The position numbers and the translations under genes were made by a program. This document shows positions 1-12,303 of a stretch of DNA of 64,000 nucleotides, in pieces; position 1 is the stretch's first letter, and each line of letters starts with the position of its first letter. The notes below the pieces were generated by a model that saw only the letters and a program-made list of their open reading frames with translations, made no database searches and was not told the DNA's origin. Source of the DNA: Helianthus annuus (lineage: Eukaryota; Streptophyta; Magnoliopsida; Asterales; Asteraceae); the NCBI RefSeq assembly GCF_002127325.2, contig NC_035443.2, positions 26,025,050 through 26,089,049 on the forward strand. The letters are read 5' to 3'.

Positions 1-870
1 CCTTGGTACACCATACCTACCTCTTGGAATAATAGGACCATTTGGCCTTGGTACTTGCCCTTGTGGTGCGATTGGTTGTTGAAACTGTTGTTGTCGCATC
101 GGTGGGCGTTGAGGTGGTCTTTGGAATTGTGGTTGTACATGTTGTGGCCGGACTTGTTGCAATGGGATAGGTTGTTGTATTGGTGGCCCTTGTGGTCTTG
201 GCCGAATGTGTTGTGGTATAAGTTGTTGTTGAGGCATTCCACCAACACTTGCCATCCCTTGGGATTGACTTTGCACATACCCAAACTCCCCTTGATCACC
301 ATAACCTCCATAAGCGTAACCATCATCATCATACCCCTCAAAATCTTCAAATCCCTCATCATAACCATCTCCTTGAATTCCCGAAGTTTGCCCAAATGGG
401 ATGGTCGAATACTGAAAACCCGATTGTTGTGGTCTAAAAAGTAGTATGCACAATGGTTGAATTTGGTGCAATTGTGAAAGTGGATGATGATTGATCCGTA
501 GTTGGGGGAAAGAAGTGGGATAATGGTGGGATTGTGGTGGATGGGCTGTAGGTGATGGCGGGTTCAGCTTGAGTGGTGATTGGTTGGGTGACATTGGATG
601 GTGTGAATTCAGCGGTGGTATTAGGTAATGTGGTGTTTGGTGATGGTTGGGTGGAAGTAGGTATAAAGGATGAGGATGATTGACCCGTTGTAGGTGGAAT
701 TTGAGAATCAGCCATGATGTTTCTCGGTGTGATGGGTGAAGTGGGTGAACCAATGATCTTGTTTTCTCGTACTAAAACTCTGTTTTGTCTTAGCGTTCTT
801 TCAATTTCCGGATCAAACGATAGCGGTGATGACCTGTGAGAGCCCCTAGTATGCATACACCTGAAGTACC
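1..870 (-). pseudogene. Athila-like gag, N-terminal part, frame-broken
   Basis: Minus-strand reading after the primer site shows the block FDPEIERTLRQNR, typical of the start of Athila Gag, then MADSQIPP (ATG at 715) and a Ser/Thr/Pro-rich stretch. The frame meets a stop at 434-436. In the adjoining frame the coding character continues to the window edge as an acidic Gly/Tyr-rich segment (DEGFEDFEGYDDDGYAYGG) followed by Gln/Pro-rich repeats with many PQ and RPQ units. One small indel near 436 therefore splits Gag, so this copy is probably not functional. No zinc knuckle is reached inside the window. Confidence 0.6.
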
Positions 871-946
871 TGCACACTAAACACAACCAGCGTAAACCCG
901 AAAATAACAAAACAAAACTATTAAACTAACACACGTTGCGCACTAC

Positions 947-964
947 TCCCCGGCAACGGCGCCA
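947..964 (-). promoter_or_regulatory. Primer binding site, tRNA-Asp type
   Basis: The minus-strand reading TGGCGCCGTTGCCGGGGA is the canonical Athila-type primer site complementary to the 3' end of tRNA-Asp. It starts 5 bp inside the LTR end at 970. Confidence 0.85.
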
Positions 965-969
965 AAATT

Positions 970-2877
970 TGACGTGATGTCGTGGTCACAGTCAAATTTA
1001 ATCCCACAAAACAACTATAGATAGTGGTAAGAGGGTATCGAACTCAGGGAGTAAGTGGAAAGTATGTCGAGTGTATAGCTTTGTACTTAAACTACTATTA
1101 AACTAAAATTGCAGAAATTAAAATTCAAGAGTTGATTGGTTTTGGAAAACTAAATTAATAACTAAGAGCAAATTGAATTGGTTGTTTAACAGATTAGGAA
1201 AACAATGACCATCTTAGGATTCAGTTTCTTTAAACAATTGTGTGTAATTCTAACTAGAAAGAGTTACATAGACATAACTCGTGTATAGATAATTGTTGTG
1301 ATAAAAAGGGAACAAAGTACTCGGATTATATAAACGCGAGGTTGTTTCCCGATGACCAATTAATCAATAACCAACCCTAACCCTTCCCGTGATATCTCGA
1401 TTGCCAACGGCACCAAGAACGTACGATTGAGACTAGAAATTGCAATATCAATTAACACGCTACAAACAATTATGCATACACCATGATAAACAAGCAAACA
1501 CAAGTTATCATTCTAGAAATTCAGAAATAAACACACAAAAGTTCAAAGGAAACCTGCACCTAAGATGATCACCGAAAGTTCTAGCCACTCATAGCTTGGT
1601 GAATCATCATAACAAGCAATTCAACGTTCATACAAATCGAAAACCCAAACCGAATGTTAGCAATTGTTTAGAACCAAGCCAAGACAACCAAAATCGCCCC
1701 CAAAGTGTTTCACAAACGTCCAATGATGAGGAATGATGAAAAGACACCATCAAAATACACTTAATGTGGCAGTTACACTTTTTCCGTCAGGTTCCACCGT
1801 AAATTACGGCATCACCGTAATTTACGGTGAGTTTCAAAGTATTACGGCCCAAAGAGACTGCCTTACGGTGGAGACCAAATGAGTTTCAGGTCCACCGTAA
1901 ATTACGGTGGGACCGTAATTTACGGTGGCAGCCTGAATGTTGTGCTTTGTTCTTCTTTTGCTCCGCACCTCCAACCCGTTCGACTCGAGAGCTTCCAAAG
2001 CTGCATTTTTCTCTCTTTAAGCCTCCAAGCCGTACCTGAGACATAGACAACAGTAGTTACCTAATTCAAGATAATTACGCGCATAAATGGGGGATAAACT
2101 TGTGTTTTAGCATCGCAAAGGGTTGTCCAATGGACCACCCGTCAATGCCCAAACGAAAGCTAAATTGTTGAAATTTCGAGTGAAGCGCACATTTGAATAA
2201 TATGGCAAATTATGCGAAATATGAAACGATAAAAGCTCTAAATATCATGTTGATTTAGACTTAATTGTGCAAATCATGTGATCGAAAGTAGTTAACTTTT
2301 GATAAGTTAAGTTAACTAATTATGAAGTCGAATAGTAGTTTCGACATAGAAAATAAGTAAGGTGGAATAGTCATGATTGTTAATGACTAATCTAACCGCC
2401 TTGTAGATATTGAAATCAAGGCGTCACGTTGCGCGACACCGAATCAGAAACACCGTCGCGTCACGCGATAGTGGTCGCGACCCACGACGGATCCATGGCA
2501 TCTCCTACGCGGCCCGCGAGGACCCAAAATGCTGAAACAAGTTTGATTTTCGCTTGTTTTGATTATGGTACCCGTTCTAACCTGTTTTAAAGATATCAAA
2601 TCTAACTTATAGGTTGGTTTTGAATGTAGGTGAACATAGTTTGCATCCGGATGATGGTCAAGCCAAGTGTCAAGAACCGAACACTCTTCTTTTGAAGCTT
2701 CCGTAATGATGTCATATATTTATGTTTAAAACGACTTATGTAGACAAATGATATTATCTTTTGAAATGTTTAAATATATAAGTATAATAACTCTTAGAAG
2801 TTTTTGAATAGACGCATTTCCATGTAAAATGCTTAGTATATTATTATAATCGCGATTAAATCATGACGGGTGTTACA
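970..2877 (-). repeat. LTR of the Athila-like element
   Basis: On the minus strand it begins TGTAACACCCGTCATG at 2877 and ends GACATCACGTCA at 970 (1,908 bp), with TG and CA termini. The left boundary is fixed by the primer site just beyond it and the right boundary by the abrupt return of Tekay-like coding sequence at 2878. The matching LTR would lie left of the window, so age cannot be estimated. A palindrome cluster lies at 1795-1928, and a local CG-rich patch lies around 2425-2520. Confidence 0.65.
1795..1928. repeat. Cluster of CACCGTAA/TTACGGTG palindromes in the LTR
   Basis: The arms CACCGTAA and TTACGGTG recur at least three times as inverted pairs around a 1-bp centre or a short spacer (about 1795, 1813 and 1893-1928), with half-sites between. 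Each pair could fold into a short hairpin. Confidence 0.7.
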
Positions 2878-4666
2878 TATTTTGCATGTCTATGGAGACC
2901 GACCTTCGAAGGGACTGAAGTTGATGTCATGCACCCAAGCGAAAAGATGCTTACGTAAACAGAACCTTGCCTTCTTGGCCCACGTGGTGGAACAAAAGGG
3001 CAAGGGGAAGAACATAAGCGACGTTCCAGTAGTGTGTGATTTCCCTGATGTTTTTCCTGAAGATCTTCGAAGGGACTGAAGTTGATGTCATGCACCCAAG
3101 TGAACAGATGCTTACGTAAATAGAACCTTGCCTTCTTGGCCCACGTGGTGGAACAAAAGGGCAAGGGGAAGAACATAAGCGACGTTCCAGTAGTGTGTGA
3201 TTTCCCTGATGTCTTTCAGATCTTCCTGGTCTTCCTCCTCCTAGATCTGTCGACTTTCGTATTGATCTCATAACTGGTGCGACTCCTGTCGCCAAGGCTC
3301 CTTATCGTCTTGCACCTTCCGAGATGCAAGAGTTATCCAGCCAACTACAGGAACTACTCGACAAGGGATTCATTCGCCCAAGTACCTCTCCGTGGGGTGC
3401 TCCCGTGCTATTCGTCAAGAAGAAAGATGGTTCATTTCGTATGTGTATCGACTACCGTGAACTTAATAAGCTTACCGTTAAAAATCGTTATTCTCTTCCT
3501 CGTATAGATGATCTATTTGACCAACTACAAGGCGCGTCCTGTTTCTCAAAAATCGATCTTCGTTCTGGTTATCATCAGCTTCGTGTACTCGAGGATGATG
3601 TGCTCAAAACCGCATTTCGCACCCGTTATGGACACTACGAGTTCGTGGTCATGCCTTTTGGATTGACCAACGCACCCGCTGTGTTCATGGATCTCATGAA
3701 TCGTGTTTGTAAACCCTATTTGGATCGTTTTGTGATAGTCTTTATTGAAGATATTCTCATTTATTCTACGTCTAAAGCTGATCATGCTCGACATTTACGC
3801 TTGATACTTGAACTTCTACGTGGTGAACGATTGTATGCTAAATTTTCTAAGTGTGAGTTTTGGGTTGATGAAGTGCAATTTCCTGGTCATGTCGTTAGTC
3901 AGCAAGGTATTCATGTTGATCCGTCTAAAATCGAAGCACTGAAGAATTGGAGTACGCATAAGTCTGCATCTGAGATTCGTTCATTTCTAGGATTGGCGGG
4001 TTATTACCGTCGATCCATCTTGGACTTTTCTAAGATCGTTGTCCCTCTCACCTAATTGACCCAAAAAGAGAGACCTTTTGCTTGGGGTCCCGGGCAAGAG
4101 GAATCTTTTCAGACTCTTAAGACCTTTTTATGTAACGCTCTTGTACTTACTCTACCTAATGGGAGTGACGATTTCGTGGTATATTGTGATGCCTCGAACC
4201 GTGGATTGGGTTGTGTGCTCATGCAGCAAGACAAGGTTATTGCTTATGCCTCTCGTCAACTCAAAGTACATGAGAAAAACTACACTAGTAACGATCTGGA
4301 GCTTGGTGTAGTTGTATTTGCGTTAAAGATCTGGCGACACTACCTGTATGGTACACAGTGTGTGGTTTTCACCAACCATAAGAGCCTTCAACATATCTTT
4401 GACCAAAAGGAACTGAACATGCGACAGAGACGTTGGGTGGAATTGCTTAACGACTACGACTGCGAAATTCGCTATCATCCTGGCAAGGCGAATGTAGTGG
4501 CCGACGCTCTTAGTCGTAAAACTCATTTTAAGGCTATTCGTATCTCTAGTGATCTGCATGCTTGTATTCGTGAAGCTCAGTATTCGTCAGCTAATGAAGG
4601 TAGTCTATCTGTAGAAGTTCTTGGCGCTAACGTGAATCAGCTCAAAACTAAATCTGATGGTCTTCA
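2878..4666 (+). pseudogene. Tekay-like protease linker, reverse transcriptase and RNase H, decayed
   Basis: The block after protease (VYG...LKLMSC...AFLA) is followed by the RT linker (FPDVFPEDL) and then by RT from about 3230: [10 protein letters not shown], a [16 protein letters not shown] core, [12 protein letters not shown], and the active-site region read as FIEDILIYS. Intact relatives, including the copy at 56.06 kb, have FIDD, so one catalytic Asp is Glu here. RNase H follows ([15 protein letters not shown]) with the [17 protein letters not shown] tail. Damage includes a 161-bp tandem duplication before RT that brings a stop, and an in-frame TAA at 4053-4055 between RT and RNase H. The reading frame is cut at 4666 by an insertion. 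Confidence 0.9.
2901..3222 (+). repeat. 161-bp tandem duplication in the pol linker
   Basis: The segment beginning GACCTTCGAAGGGACTGAAG at 2901 recurs at 3062 with few changes, a 161-bp offset. The junction places a TGA in frame. It duplicates the linker between protease and reverse transcriptase. Confidence 0.85.
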
Positions 4667-6888
4667 TGTCACACCCCAACCAATGGCGGAAACATCGGGA
4701 TGAGACGAAGTGTGAAGATTGCTCGAGACATCATAACGCTATTTGTGACAATAATTTAATAATCCAAATTTCATTTCCAAAATAAATGTCAAAACATTAC
4801 AAGAAAAGCAAATAACAACATTGTTCAACATAACATAAACAAAATTGATACAACACTTTAAACCTAAACGTCTAAGTGAGTATTTAGGCATCTTTGCTAT
4901 CCGTTTTCATTTGATCATCATCAACCTGTAACATGTTTAAAAATACAATTCAATGCAAAAGCAAAGGCGAGTATACAAGTTTGGTACGTACATAGCATAA
5001 GTTAAAAAGTGTGATCAATTCCTCATGGCAAGCATATGATTCAAGATAAACCTTAAATATGGCATGTGTCTAACATATCAAACCAAGAAAACGCAATATG
5101 CTCAAGACATAACCTCAAGTTTACGGGCGGGTCGTTAATCCTATAGCGCTACATATGTCAAGGTTTGGCTCGTACGAAGTTAATGATAAGTTCAACACAT
5201 AAGAATAACCCAAGTTTAAAGTATCAAGTCATCACGTATACAAGCATGTTATAGGAACGTTCATGTGTTTAACAAAGTGTTCATGTGTAAGTTAATAGGT
5301 AAACATGTTACACCCCAAAAGTGGTAAAAGTAAAAAGGGGGAAATACGAGTATACTCACGGTTTACAAGTGGTGACTTGAAATTCCGAGAGCAAGTTTGT
5401 ATATGAATTAGTTCGGAGCACCTTGTCCTTCTACACAAGGAAACGTAGGTGTGTGAGTTTGGCGTATAACGGAAGATTATAGATTCGGAGTTTTTAATAT
5501 ATAGAAAGTAACATAGGTGAAAATAATCATCTTGTACGCATAACTCTTGTTCTTGACACTATTGAAACTCAAAAGAGTTGGTATGATTTCATGGATTCTA
5601 AGATCCATTAGAGTCGTAACAAGGGCATGGTCATAGATGATGTAACGTCCACTTAACAAATAACTATTAAGTCATCATCAAGTCTTAGTTACTTAGATGT
5701 ATACATATAGAATAACTTAGATATTATATAGTTTACAAGTCTTATGATTCAAGCATGAGGTAGGAGATTAATGTCTCCATTTAGGTACCTCTTTGTGTCA
5801 TAGAATACATACATGAGGTAGGAAGAACAAGCTTCCATTTAGGCACCTCTATTGTTCACCACTACACTTGTTGTTATAAACAACAAGGAGGGTCATGAAC
5901 ATACAAGTATCAAGGTATTAACAACAACTAATCTATAGCAAAACATCAAGTAATGAGTGGATTCTTATGAAGGATAGCCCAAGCTAATCCAACCATCACA
6001 CATTCAACAAGTTTCACACTTGAACATTACTTGTGGGTAAAACCCTAATTAAAAACAGAAAGTTTATGAGGTTTTAACCTCTGATTTAGATGTCTCAACC
6101 TTGTTTTTAAGCTTAACCAACCATGGGATAAGTTGTAAGCATTAGGACATAGGTATGAGATGTGTTGGACACAAGTTGCATAGATTTAAACAAGTTTTTG
6201 ATGAACATAAAAACAAACAGAAAGTTTATGGACTATTTCGGGGCATTTCCAGGTCTGATTTCTCCAAGGAGAAGTCTAGGAATCGAACCCCATGATTATA
6301 CAAGCAAGTAGGAAAAAGAATCGAGTGAATCGGATAAGAATTGAGTGAGTTATGCTCATTTTCGTGAAGGGGTGTCAATCTACTCGAACCTTTGCTTTCA
6401 GCTACGGTTTGGAGGATGTTTTGAGAGTTTTTAGGGTTGCAAAAGTGGTAGGGAGGCTGGTTATAAGTGGTATTTATAGGGGGAAGGATTAGGGTTTCAA
6501 TGGGTTGGGCTTTGGAAGTGTTTAGAAGGGGTTACACCTTGAAACTAGCCCACAAAACCCAACTATATGGGGCTGAATTTTGCTGAATTGGGCTGCCATA
6601 TTTCTTTATTTTTTTATTTTTTTAAAACATTATAATGAGTAATTTTGTTAATTAAGTTGTGTAATAATATGCAACAATGTTTCCCCTAACTTGTAACAAG
6701 GTGAAATATGAAATAAAACATGATTTAATTAGGTAAAAAGTGTAATGTACAAGTTTTATTTACGAAGCAAGTTCCGTATTTTACAACGATTACGATGAAA
6801 GAATGGTTATAAGAACACAAGATTTCCAAAGATAGAATTTCACGTAAGGTTTCTAAATGTAGGATGTTTGAAAACGCAGGGCGTTACA
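4667..6888 (-). repeat. 3' LTR of the non-autonomous element
   Basis: Plus-strand ends are TGTCACACCCCAACC and GCAGGGCGTTACA. Read on the minus strand the LTR begins TGTAACGCC and ends GGGGTGTGACA, the same terminus style as the intact element at 49.8 kb. No coding content is recognisable. Confidence 0.93.
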
Positions 6889-6912
6889 GTCTCCCCTCCT
6901 TTAGGAAATTTC
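6889..6912 (-). promoter_or_regulatory. Polypurine tract
   Basis: The minus strand reads TCCTAAAGGAGGGGAGAC directly before the 3' LTR. It is nearly the same as the tract before the 3' LTR of the intact element at 58381-58398, including the upstream TTTCGGGACGAAATT block. Confidence 0.9.
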
Positions 6913-9900
6913 GTCCCGAAATTTATTCAAGAGGAAGGCTTGAAAGAGTTTTTGGCATAAAGGTGATCATTAAGAATTGAAACTTGGGAAGTTTGAAAGT
7001 TTTGAAAAGTACCAAATTTTGGAGAACGTCAAGGTAGATTTGCAAGGGGAAGTTTTTAAGGATAGTATAAAAAAATCATACTTTCGTAAAACCTGTTTAT
7101 TGAGAGGAACGAAAAGGTTTGTTACTTTAAATAAAGCAATAGAGGTATACTAAGTATAGTTTCACAAGAATCAAGAATAGGGAGGCTATTTTATAGGTAA
7201 CGAGGTAAGTTAGGACTCAAATGTTTAAACAAGCTGGATTGCGAACGAGTTTTGTATAAAATAATACGAGTATAGAATGAACGAATGACTCTTAAAGAGT
7301 ACAAGTATGTGAATAGAATAAGTGTTGGATAGATGAACGTAGTGTGTTAAGGATGAAGTCTCGTCATGAATAATCGGATATAATGCGTTTGTGAGTTGCG
7401 TGAAGTTGTATTAGGTCTAAAAGGTCTGCAACACACTGAATTTCTCATGGCACGTTTTACGAAAGTTTGGTAACATGGTGAAAACACTTATATATAGGAA
7501 GTACCAGCGGCGTATCCACCATGTTTTAACCACATTACGTCCGTTTCGTTACTTGGGGTCATGTTACGTTCCGTGTCTTACCATACACAGTAGTACACTC
7601 TATGGTTCTCATACGTCTATCACTATAATCCCGTGTGCACCCGCGATTATACTGATTGTCGTATGATCCACATAGCTTGTACTAGTTATGTATGAATCAA
7701 GGTATACATGAATTTGAAAATAAGAATGTGTACGTAGAAGAATGTCGTATGTAAGCATGTTTATGTTTAAGCATGTATGGGACCCACGTAAGCGAATCCC
7801 TCGGATTACGCTCGCGTATAGGTACGAATGTACGAATCATGAGTAAGGATGAAAGTATGAGCATAAGTTTAAGTATGAATACGCATGTATGTATGAGCAT
7901 AAACATAAAACGTGTAAGTAGTATGTGTACAAGCAGAAGCGTAAAACGTATAAGTAGTATGTGTATGAGTACAAGCATAAAACGTATGAACATAGGTGTA
8001 GGTATGAAAAATAAATATTGCGTATATGGTGTACGTTGAGACATTGCGGAGAAAAAAAAAGGTTAAGTATGTAGATACGAACGATATAAATGATGTTATC
8101 GCGAAATATCGACTAAAATGTGTATGATTATGTGCATGTATAGTTGTTTAAACAAAACGTTGAGTTTGTCGAATCAAAATTAGATTGAGCTTGGTTTGAA
8201 AGGTAGAATATAGTTTGTATATGTAAAGGAACATAAAGTACTCATTGGTCATGCTTAACGTATTTTGTAATGATTGAAATGCTACTTTTGTTTAAAAAAA
8301 AGGAGTTCACGTATGTTGAAAATTGTCGGTCCCCATGAAGTCTTCTAGCCCACGTGTTTTGAAATTTGGATGACGAGTTAAGCGTTGTAGAGAAGGTTTT
8401 TTTTTTTTTTTTTTTTTTTAAATAACGGGTTTGTTTCATTTGCATCAAAACATGAAAATTTTGGACTTTGAAAGTTCTTGTGAAAACGTCGACCCTTAGA
8501 AAAGAAATTTAGTAAAAGGACTTAGTGATTGTTTAAAAAAATAAATTTAACAAATGATTTATTGATGTTGAAAAGAGTATTTGGTAAAACGATCATATAA
8601 CATCCATGAGATCTTATAAGTAATTGAGAAAGGTTAGGTTGATTTCGATTAAGAATGGAAGTCTCTAGTATGATGATATAATGTGAGCGTATTTTAGTTA
8701 ATAAGTCGGATATGAAGTTCATGGGCAAGAGATTCATTAGACCGATTAATTGATAGGTAGCATTTCATAAGGTTTTGAAATTCGTGAAATAAAATGTTTT
8801 AAGACCTGATTAAGAATCTCGTGTATATGATTTGAGTGAAAATGGATGGTAGAATAAGAAGTACGTTTGATAAACAATGTATTTTGAAATCGGTATAAGT
8901 AGGTATTTTGAATAATGATAAATGATTTAGGTATAAAACATGATCGAGTTTGCATAATAAAATATTTTGAAAGAGGAGTTTTGATAACGGTCACCTAAGT
9001 AAGGGAATCACCCCTAACTCGTTGGTGAGGTCGTTTTAGGGGAAGAGGGGTGGAGTCAATCGTCAAGGTAAGGAAGTCACTCCAATCTCGATGATACATC
9101 TCCACTAGTTGTTACAAGGAATATGAATTTAAATTATATGAAAATCATGCATATATAAGTGTATCGAAACGGTTCGATATGTTGTGCGTGTGAAAAGAGA
9201 AATCAAAGGTAAACTCGAGGTTGAAAGATTGCATCGTATAAAATGAACAATAGAAACACATGTTTGACCAAAGTTTGGAGTGTTCCAAACGGAACTTTGA
9301 CTAACCAAAGTGGTCGAAAAGTCTTCTAAATTTGAGGAGCATGCTTTGGCCTAATAGGTAAAATACTCTCGCCGACAAGTCGGTTAACGGTATTTACCCT
9401 TCCGGTTACTACATGTCCCAAATCAATCGAAATTTCGAGACTTGGCGGGATTTATGAAAAAAATGCCAAGGAGTGGAACTAGTCGACAAGGTGCGGGTTT
9501 CACCCCTAACTTGACGATTTCGTATCCTAAGTGTGGTTGGTACTCGTCGGGTCAAAATTTAATTTCGACGTGTTGACGAGGGTCCACTAGAACTTGAAAT
9601 TTGAGATTTACCATTAAGATGTGGATTTCACTCCTAGCTTAATCGCGATATCTCGTGTAAAAAAAAGAATAGGTAGATTGAGAGTCGTTCACCAAATTGT
9701 GGGTTTCACGCCTATTTTGGTGAATTCGTCTCGAGTGTTTACGGATTTAGAATAGTCGAGTAAAATGCATGAGGGAAAGAGTATGTTAAAGGAATAAACA
9801 AACAAATTTAAACGCACAATGAAGCATATTAAGAATAGCACATAATGAATGGGACAATAAAACATGTATTAGCACATAATAAAGCAAATATAGCATGCCA

Positions 9901-10066
9901 AGTGTTAACACATAAGCGACATATATGCTTAAAAGATAAAAAAAAGGAATAAATAAGAACAAATAAGGTAGCATGCAAGTAGTTTCAAGCAAAACATAAG
10001 AATAAATCTCTAAAACTATAGACTAGGCTAAAGCATTCCTACTTTCCCTAATTCCCTATAGTTATG
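6913..10066 (-). other. Interior of the non-autonomous element, no genes
   Basis: About 3.1 kb of AT-rich sequence with no recognisable coding region. The open frames here, such as those near 7697-8044 and 8746-8994, have low-complexity composition and match no family I know. The half nearest the primer site (about 9000-9720) holds a recurring motif, minus-strand TTAGGGGTGAAACCC and variants, near 9004, 9072, 9493, 9622 and 9700. The same motif recurs in the leader of the intact element at 52.8-53.0 kb. A 39-bp segment at 7488-7526 is identical to one inside the solo LTR at 42365-42403. Confidence 0.7.
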
Positions 10067-10079
10067 GCTCTGATACCAA
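10067..10079 (-). promoter_or_regulatory. Primer binding site, tRNA-iMet type
   Basis: The minus strand reads TTGGTATCAGAGC two bases inside the 5' LTR. The 35 bases from the LTR edge inward are the same as in the intact element at 52617-52651. Confidence 0.9.
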
Positions 10080-10081
10080 TC

Positions 10082-12303
10082 TGTCACACCCCAACCAATG
10101 GCGGAAACATCGGGATGAGACGAAGTGTGAAGATTGCTCGAGACATCATAACGCTATTTGTGACAATAATTTAATAATCCAAATTTCATTTCCAAAATAA
10201 ATGTCAAAACATTACAAGAAAAGCAAATAACAACATTGTTCAACATAACATAAACAAAATTGATACAACACTTTAAACCTAAACGTCTAAGTGAGTATTT
10301 AGGCATCTTTGCTATCCGTTTTCATTTGATCATCATCAACCTGTAACATGTTTAAAAATACAATTCAATGCAAAAGCAAAGGCGAGTATACAAGTTTGGT
10401 ACGTACATAGCATAAGTTAAAAAGTGTGATCAATTCCTCATGGCAAGCATATGATTCAAGATAAACCTTAAATATGGCATGTGTCTAACATATCAAACCA
10501 AGAAAACGCAATATGCTCAAGATATAACCTCAAGTTTACGGGCGGGTCGTTAATCCTATAGCGCTACATATGTCAAGGTTTGGCTCGTACGAAGTTAATG
10601 ATAAGTTCAACACATAAGAATAACCCAAGTTTAAAGTATCAAGTCATCACGTATACAAGCATGTTATAGGAACGTTCATGTGTTTAACAAAGTGTTCATG
10701 TGTAAGTTAATAGGTAAACATGTTACACCCCAAAAGTGGTAAAAGTAAAAAGGGGGAAATACGAGTATACTCACGGTTTACAAGTGGTGACTTGAAATTC
10801 CGAGAGCAAGTTTGTAGATGAATTAGTTCGGAGCACCTTGTCCTTCTACACAAGGAAACGTAGGTGTGTGAGTTTGGCGTATAACGGAAGATTATAGATT
10901 CGGAGTTTTTAATATATAGAAAGTAACATAGGTGAAAATAATCATCTTGTACGCATAACTCTTGTTCTTGACACTATTGAAACTCAAAAGAGTTGGTATG
11001 ATTTCATGGATTCTAAGATCCATTAGAGTCGTAACAAGGGCATGGTCATAGATGATGTAACGTCCACTTAACAAATAACTATTAAGTCATCATCAAGTCT
11101 TAGTTACTTAGATGTATACATATAGAATAACTTAGATATTATATAGTTTACAAGTCTTATGATTCAAGCATGAGGTAGGAGATTAATGTCTCCATTTAGG
11201 TACCTCTTTGTGTCATAGAATACATACATGAGGTAGGAAGAACAAGCTTCCATTTAGGCACCTCTATTGTTCACCACTACACTTGTTGTTATAAACAACA
11301 AGGAGGGTCATGAACATACAAGTATCAAGGTATTAACAACAACTAATCTATAGCAAAACATCAAGTAATGAGTGGATTCTTATGAAGGATAGCCCAAGCT
11401 AATCCAACCATCACACATTCAACAAGTTTCACACTTGAACATTACTTGTGGGTAAAACCCTAATTAAAAACAGAAAGTTTATGAGGTTTTAACCTCTGAT
11501 TTAGATGTCTCAACCTTGTTTTTAAGCTTAACCAACCATGGGATAAGTTGTAAGCATTAGGACATAGGTATGAGATGTGTTGGACACAAGTTGCATAGAT
11601 TTAAACAAGTTTTTGATGAACATAAAAACAAACAGAAAGTTTATGGACTATTTCGGGGCATTTCCAGGTCTGATTTCTCCAAGGAGAAGTCTAGGAATCG
11701 AACCCCATGATTATACAAGCAAGTAGGAAAAAGAATCGAGTGAATCGGATAAGAATTGAGTGAGTTATGCTCATTTTCGTGAAGGGGTGTCAATCTACTC
11801 GAACCTTTGCTTTCAGCTACGGTTTGGAGGATGTTTTGAGAGTTTTTAGGGTTGCAAAAGTGGTAGGGAGGCTGGTTATAAGTGGTATTTATAGGGGGAA
11901 GGATTAGGGTTTCAATGGGTTGGGCTTTGGAAGTGTTTAGAAGGGGTTACACCTTGAAACTAGCCCACAAAACCCAACTATATGGGGCTGAATTTTGCTG
12001 AATTGGGCTGCCATATTTCTTTATTTTTTTATTTTTTTAAAACATTATAATGAGTAATTTTGTTAATTAAGTTGTGTAATAATATGCAACAATGTTTCCC
12101 CTAACTTGTAACAAGGTGAAATATGAAATAAAACATGATTTAATTAGGTAAAAAGTGTAATGTACAAGTTTTATTTACGAAGCAAGTTCCGTATTTTACA
12201 ACGATTACGATGAAAGAATGGTTATAAGAACACAAGATTTCCAAAGATAGAATTTCACGTAAGGTTTCTAAATGTAGGATGTTTGAAAACGCAGGGCGTT
12301 ACA
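10082..12303 (-). repeat. 5' LTR of the non-autonomous element
   Basis: Direct repeat of 4667-6888 at a constant offset of 5,415 bp with only a couple of visible substitutions. Minus-strand transcription would start within this copy. Confidence 0.93.

Larger units (their letters stand above)
1..2877 (-). mobile_element. Athila-like Ty3/gypsy element, 5' part
   Basis: Read on the minus strand, this is the beginning of an LTR retrotransposon that leaves the window on the left: a TG...CA LTR (2877 down to 970), a 5-bp gap, an 18-nt primer site matching the tRNA-Asp type used by Athila elements, and a Gag-like coding stretch. Its right edge is exact: the decayed Tekay-like reading frame resumes at 2878 directly after the LTR terminus, so this element inserted into that older one. 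The TSD cannot be tested because the other end is outside the window. The Athila label rests on the primer site and the Gag start; no pol is visible. Confidence 0.7.
4667..12303 (-). mobile_element. Non-autonomous Tekay-type LTR element
   Basis: Two 2,222-bp direct LTRs (4667-6888 and 10082-12303) flank a 3,193-bp interior without any gag-pol reading frame. Flanking 5-bp target duplications are both CTTCA (4662-4666 and 12304-12308), and the host frame is restored across the empty site. Orientation is minus: the tRNA-iMet primer site adjoins the 10082 LTR edge and the polypurine tract adjoins the 6888 edge. At least two LTR differences are visible (near 5127/10542 and 5402/10817), so the insertion is fairly recent. 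Size and lack of genes fit a LARD-like element mobilised in trans. Confidence 0.93.

Noticed and set aside
7697..8044. 115-residue hydrophobic minus-strand frame in the non-autonomous element
   Set aside because: It is built from degenerate GTATGAGTACAAGC-type repeats, and a frame of similar length is open on the other strand.
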